Positions 33,811 through 35,945 of a stretch of 35,945 bases of DNA are shown piece by piece. The first letter of the stretch is position 1. Every line of letters starts with the position of its first letter. The notes under the pieces were generated by a model. That model ran no database searches and was not told the origin of the DNA. It worked only from the letters and a program-made list of their open reading frames with translations. Source of the DNA: Campylobacteraceae bacterium (GTDB taxonomy: Bacteria; Campylobacterota; Campylobacteria; Campylobacterales; BB28); assembly GCA_016744535.1 (NCBI GenBank), contig JADGEE010000022.1, positions 1-35,945 of the forward strand, given 5' to 3'. A program made the position numbers and the translations under genes.

Positions 33811-34548
33811 AAATAACCATCTATTTGCTACCTCTTTAAGCCCTGCTGGATTTTCTGAAGCAAAAAACTCTAACTTAGTTTGTTCAAATAAAATTGACTC
33901 TTTTATATAATTGTTATTTAAATATTTAACTATCGCTTCGCCTGAATGAATTAATTTAACTCCTCCAAAATAGTTATCAATCTCTTTTGAAATTAAAGGA
34001 AAGTGAGTACAACCTAAAATTACTATATCAGGCTTTTTTAAGTCACTAAAATAGTGCTTTAATGTTTCATTCAAAATAGCTCCACCAAATATTCCCTCTT
34101 CTACAAGAGGGACAAAAAGACCAGTTGCTTTTGAAGTTATATTATAAAAACCGTGTTTATTTAATAAGTTTATATATTTATTTGAATTTATTGTAGCTTT
34201 TGTACCAATTATTAAAATACTACTATCTTTTGAAATTTTAATTTGATTTAGTGCTAATACTCCAGATTCAATCACTCCAACCACAGGAATAGTTGAAACT
34301 TCTCTCAACTCTTTTATAGCATAAGCACTTGCACTATTACAAGCTACTATAAAAATATCTATATCAAAGTTAGAAAAAAATTCTAAGGCTTCAAGTGAGT
34401 AGCGAATTATTGTATTTTTATCTTTTGCACCATAAGGAACTCTTGCAGTATCTCCAAAATAGATAATTTTCTCAAAGAGTTTAGCTTCAACTAAACTCTT
34501 AAGGACTGTTAATCCACCTACTCCACTATCAAAAACACCAGCAACCAT
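33808..34548 (-). CDS. murI: Glutamate racemase
   Basis: Cytosolic, cofactor-free racemase of 246 residues that turns L-glutamate into D-glutamate for peptidoglycan. The substrate-binding FDSGVGGLT (6-14), GDTARVPYG, and both catalytic cysteines are present: C70 in VACNSASA and C180 in LGCTHFPL. It is slightly shorter than the E. coli enzyme, like other epsilonproteobacterial MurI. It starts three bases after the rho stop, in the same frame, and shows no Shine-Dalgarno; translation probably depends on ribosomes finishing rho. Confidence 0.96.
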   Translation of the reverse strand: MVAGVFDSGVGGLTVLKSLVEAKLFEKIIYFGDTARVPYGAKDKNTIIRYSLEALEFFSNFDIDIFIVACNSASAYAIKELREVSTIPVVGVIESGVLALNQIKISKDSSILIIGTKATINSNKYINLLNKHGFYNITSKATGLFVPLVEEGIFGGAILNETLKHYFSDLKKPDIVILGCTHFPLISKEIDNYFGGVKLIHSGEAIVKYLNNNYIKESILFEQTKLEFFASENPAGLKEVANRWLF

Positions 34549-34551
34549 TTT

Positions 34552-35856
34552 TTATGAATTCATAATACTTAAAAATTCAATATTATTTTTTGTTTTCAAC
34601 ATTTTAGAATATAAAAATTTAAGGGCTTCAACCTCTTGCATTGTATTCATAGCATTTCTTAATGCCCAAACTTTTTGTAATAATTCAGGAGTAAATAATA
34701 ACTCCTCTTTTCTAGTTCCAGATTTAACAATATCAATGGCAGGATATATTCTCTTATTTGCAATATCACGACTTAAAACTATTTCAGAATTTCCAGTACC
34801 TTTGAACTCTTCAAAAATTACATCATCCATTCTACTACCAGTATCAATTAAAGCAGTTGAAACGATAGTTAAACTACCACCATTCTCAATATTTCTAGCA
34901 GCACCAAAAAATCTCTTTGGTTTATGAAGTGCATTTGCATCAACACCACCACTTAAAACTTTACCACTTGATGGTGTGACAGTATTGTAAGCTCTTGCAA
35001 GTCTTGTAACTGAATCGAGTAATATTACAATATCTTTACCCATTTCAACTCTTCTTTTAGCTTTTTCAATTACAAGTTCAGCAACTCTTACGTGATTATT
35101 TGCTGGTTGGTCAAAGGTTGAGCTATAAACTTCACCCTTAACACTTCTTTGCATATCAGTAACTTCCTCTGGTCTCTCGTCAATTAATAAAACTATTAGT
35201 TCAACTTCAGGATGGTTATATGTAATACCGTGAGCTAACTCTTTCATTAATTCAGTCTTACCACTTCTAGGTGGAGCTACAATTAAAGCCCTTTGACCCA
35301 TTCCAACAGGAGTAAACAGATCAATTACTCTTCCTGTCAATTTAATTGGGTTGTATTCAAGTTTAATTTTTGTATCTGGATAGAGTGGTGTTAAGTTATC
35401 AAAAAGAGGTCTATTTTTCGATTCATCTGGAGGTAGATAATTTATAGCTTCAATTTTTAAGAGAGCATAATATCTCTCTTGGTCTTTTGGAGGACGAACT
35501 TGACCTGTTACAATATCCCCATTTCTAAGTGCAAATTTTCTAATTTGAGTAGCTGATACATAAGCATCATTTGTACTATCACTAAAATTTGAATCAATTG
35601 CCCTTAAAAAACTATATCCTTCTGATTTCATCTCTAAAATACCAGTAAAAAGAATGTAACCACCCTGTTTAGTTTGAGATTTTAGTATTTCAAATATTAA
35701 ATCTTGTCGTTTTAACTCTTGTGGATTTTCTATTCCAAGATTGTTTGCTAATTTTAAAAGCTCATCCAAGCCTTTAACTCTTAACTCATCTATACTATAT
35801 CCTTGTACAGGAACATGAGTTCTTGTTTTTCTTTGAGATTGATTCTTCTCTGCCAT
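34552..35856 (-). CDS. rho: Transcription termination factor Rho
   Basis: Hexameric RNA helicase/ATPase of 434 residues. N-terminal RNA-binding domain with the Rho N-terminal helices (about 20-60) and the cold-shock-like fold with [12 protein letters not shown] (80-91). ATPase domain with Walker A APPRSGKT (194-201), [13 protein letters not shown], Walker B DIVILLDS, and [15 protein letters not shown] near the end. Full length, with only a short unstructured basic stretch at the N-terminus. AGAAGG lies five bases before the ATG. The 89 bases upstream, up to the right edge, are AT-rich; I could not settle on one promoter. Co-transcribed with murI. Confidence 0.98.
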   Translation of the reverse strand: MAEKNQSQRKTRTHVPVQGYSIDELRVKGLDELLKLANNLGIENPQELKRQDLIFEILKSQTKQGGYILFTGILEMKSEGYSFLRAIDSNFSDSTNDAYVSATQIRKFALRNGDIVTGQVRPPKDQERYYALLKIEAINYLPPDESKNRPLFDNLTPLYPDTKIKLEYNPIKLTGRVIDLFTPVGMGQRALIVAPPRSGKTELMKELAHGITYNHPEVELIVLLIDERPEEVTDMQRSVKGEVYSSTFDQPANNHVRVAELVIEKAKRRVEMGKDIVILLDSVTRLARAYNTVTPSSGKVLSGGVDANALHKPKRFFGAARNIENGGSLTIVSTALIDTGSRMDDVIFEEFKGTGNSEIVLSRDIANKRIYPAIDIVKSGTRKEELLFTPELLQKVWALRNAMNTMQEVEALKFLYSKMLKTKNNIEFLSIMNS

Positions 35857-35945
35857 TATTACCTTCTTTTGATTTTATATATTTAATATAAATAATATTA
35901 TGTAGAAAAAATATAGAGTAATTACTTGTTTAACATCTCCAGTAT

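Noticed and set aside
1-35945. CRISPR array, tRNA, rRNA, insertion sequence, phage or toxin-antitoxin genes
   Set aside because: No regularly spaced repeats, no cloverleaf or rRNA sequence, and no transposase, integrase or toxin pattern was seen; base composition looks even throughout.

Overview
The window is a single AT-rich chromosomal stretch (about 30% G+C by eye) from a member of the Campylobacterota (former Epsilonproteobacteria), most like a free-living, motile relative of Arcobacter or Sulfurimonas. The reasons are the complex I operon with its NADH-input subunits replaced, the epsilon-type flagellin, the NhaA with an extra loop, the many HK/REC and c-di-GMP proteins, and the epsilon-style promoters (extended -10 without a clear -35). 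I cannot name the genus. No tRNA, rRNA, CRISPR array, insertion sequence or phage gene was seen.

Layout. (1) 1-4229: signalling genes. These are a 5'-truncated REC-REC-PAS-PAS-HD-GYP protein, and convergent to it a membrane PAS histidine kinase overlapping a stand-alone receiver. (2) 4373-5280: an ExbB/ExbD proton-channel pair without TonB. (3) 5384-11349: a haem-motif sensor with PAS, GGDEF and EAL domains, whose stop codon overlaps the start of dnaE (TAATG). (4) 11403-14207: a flagellin with its own strong promoter and Shine-Dalgarno, then a soluble REC-histidine kinase. (5) 14230-31424, minus strand: a tightly packed 15-gene nuo operon running nuoA-B-C-D, a 77-aa NuoE-like protein, a NuoF-remnant/GltD-like fusion, two tandem nuoG, then nuoH-I-J-K-L-M-N. 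(6) 31425-31793: the only gene-free stretch over 300 bases, a divergent regulatory region between nuoA and nhaA holding several dyads. (7) 31794-35856: nhaA, converging on a single-pass membrane protein of unknown function, then murI and rho (rho-murI is an operon on the minus strand).

How it works together. Complex I, NhaA and ExbBD all make or spend ion gradients. The HD-GYP and GGDEF-EAL proteins carry redox-type input modules (Aer-like PAS, CxxCH), so respiration state may set c-di-GMP and, through it, flagellar motility; this link is inferred from domains and proximity only. The most unusual object is the complex I electron-input module. NuoE and NuoF of the canonical NADH dehydrogenase are missing. 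In their place are a 77-aa protein and a 666-aa protein that joins the cluster-N3 region of NuoF (with one cysteine ligand changed to glycine) to a complete glutamate-synthase-small-subunit/NfnB-type NADPH flavoprotein. They are followed by two paralogous NuoG subunits, each with a full set of Fe-S ligands.

Five starts were moved from the longest open frame on Shine-Dalgarno or alignment grounds: the flagellin (11403), nuoM (17240), nhaA (31794), the unknown protein (33770), and the first gene, whose frame runs off the left edge.
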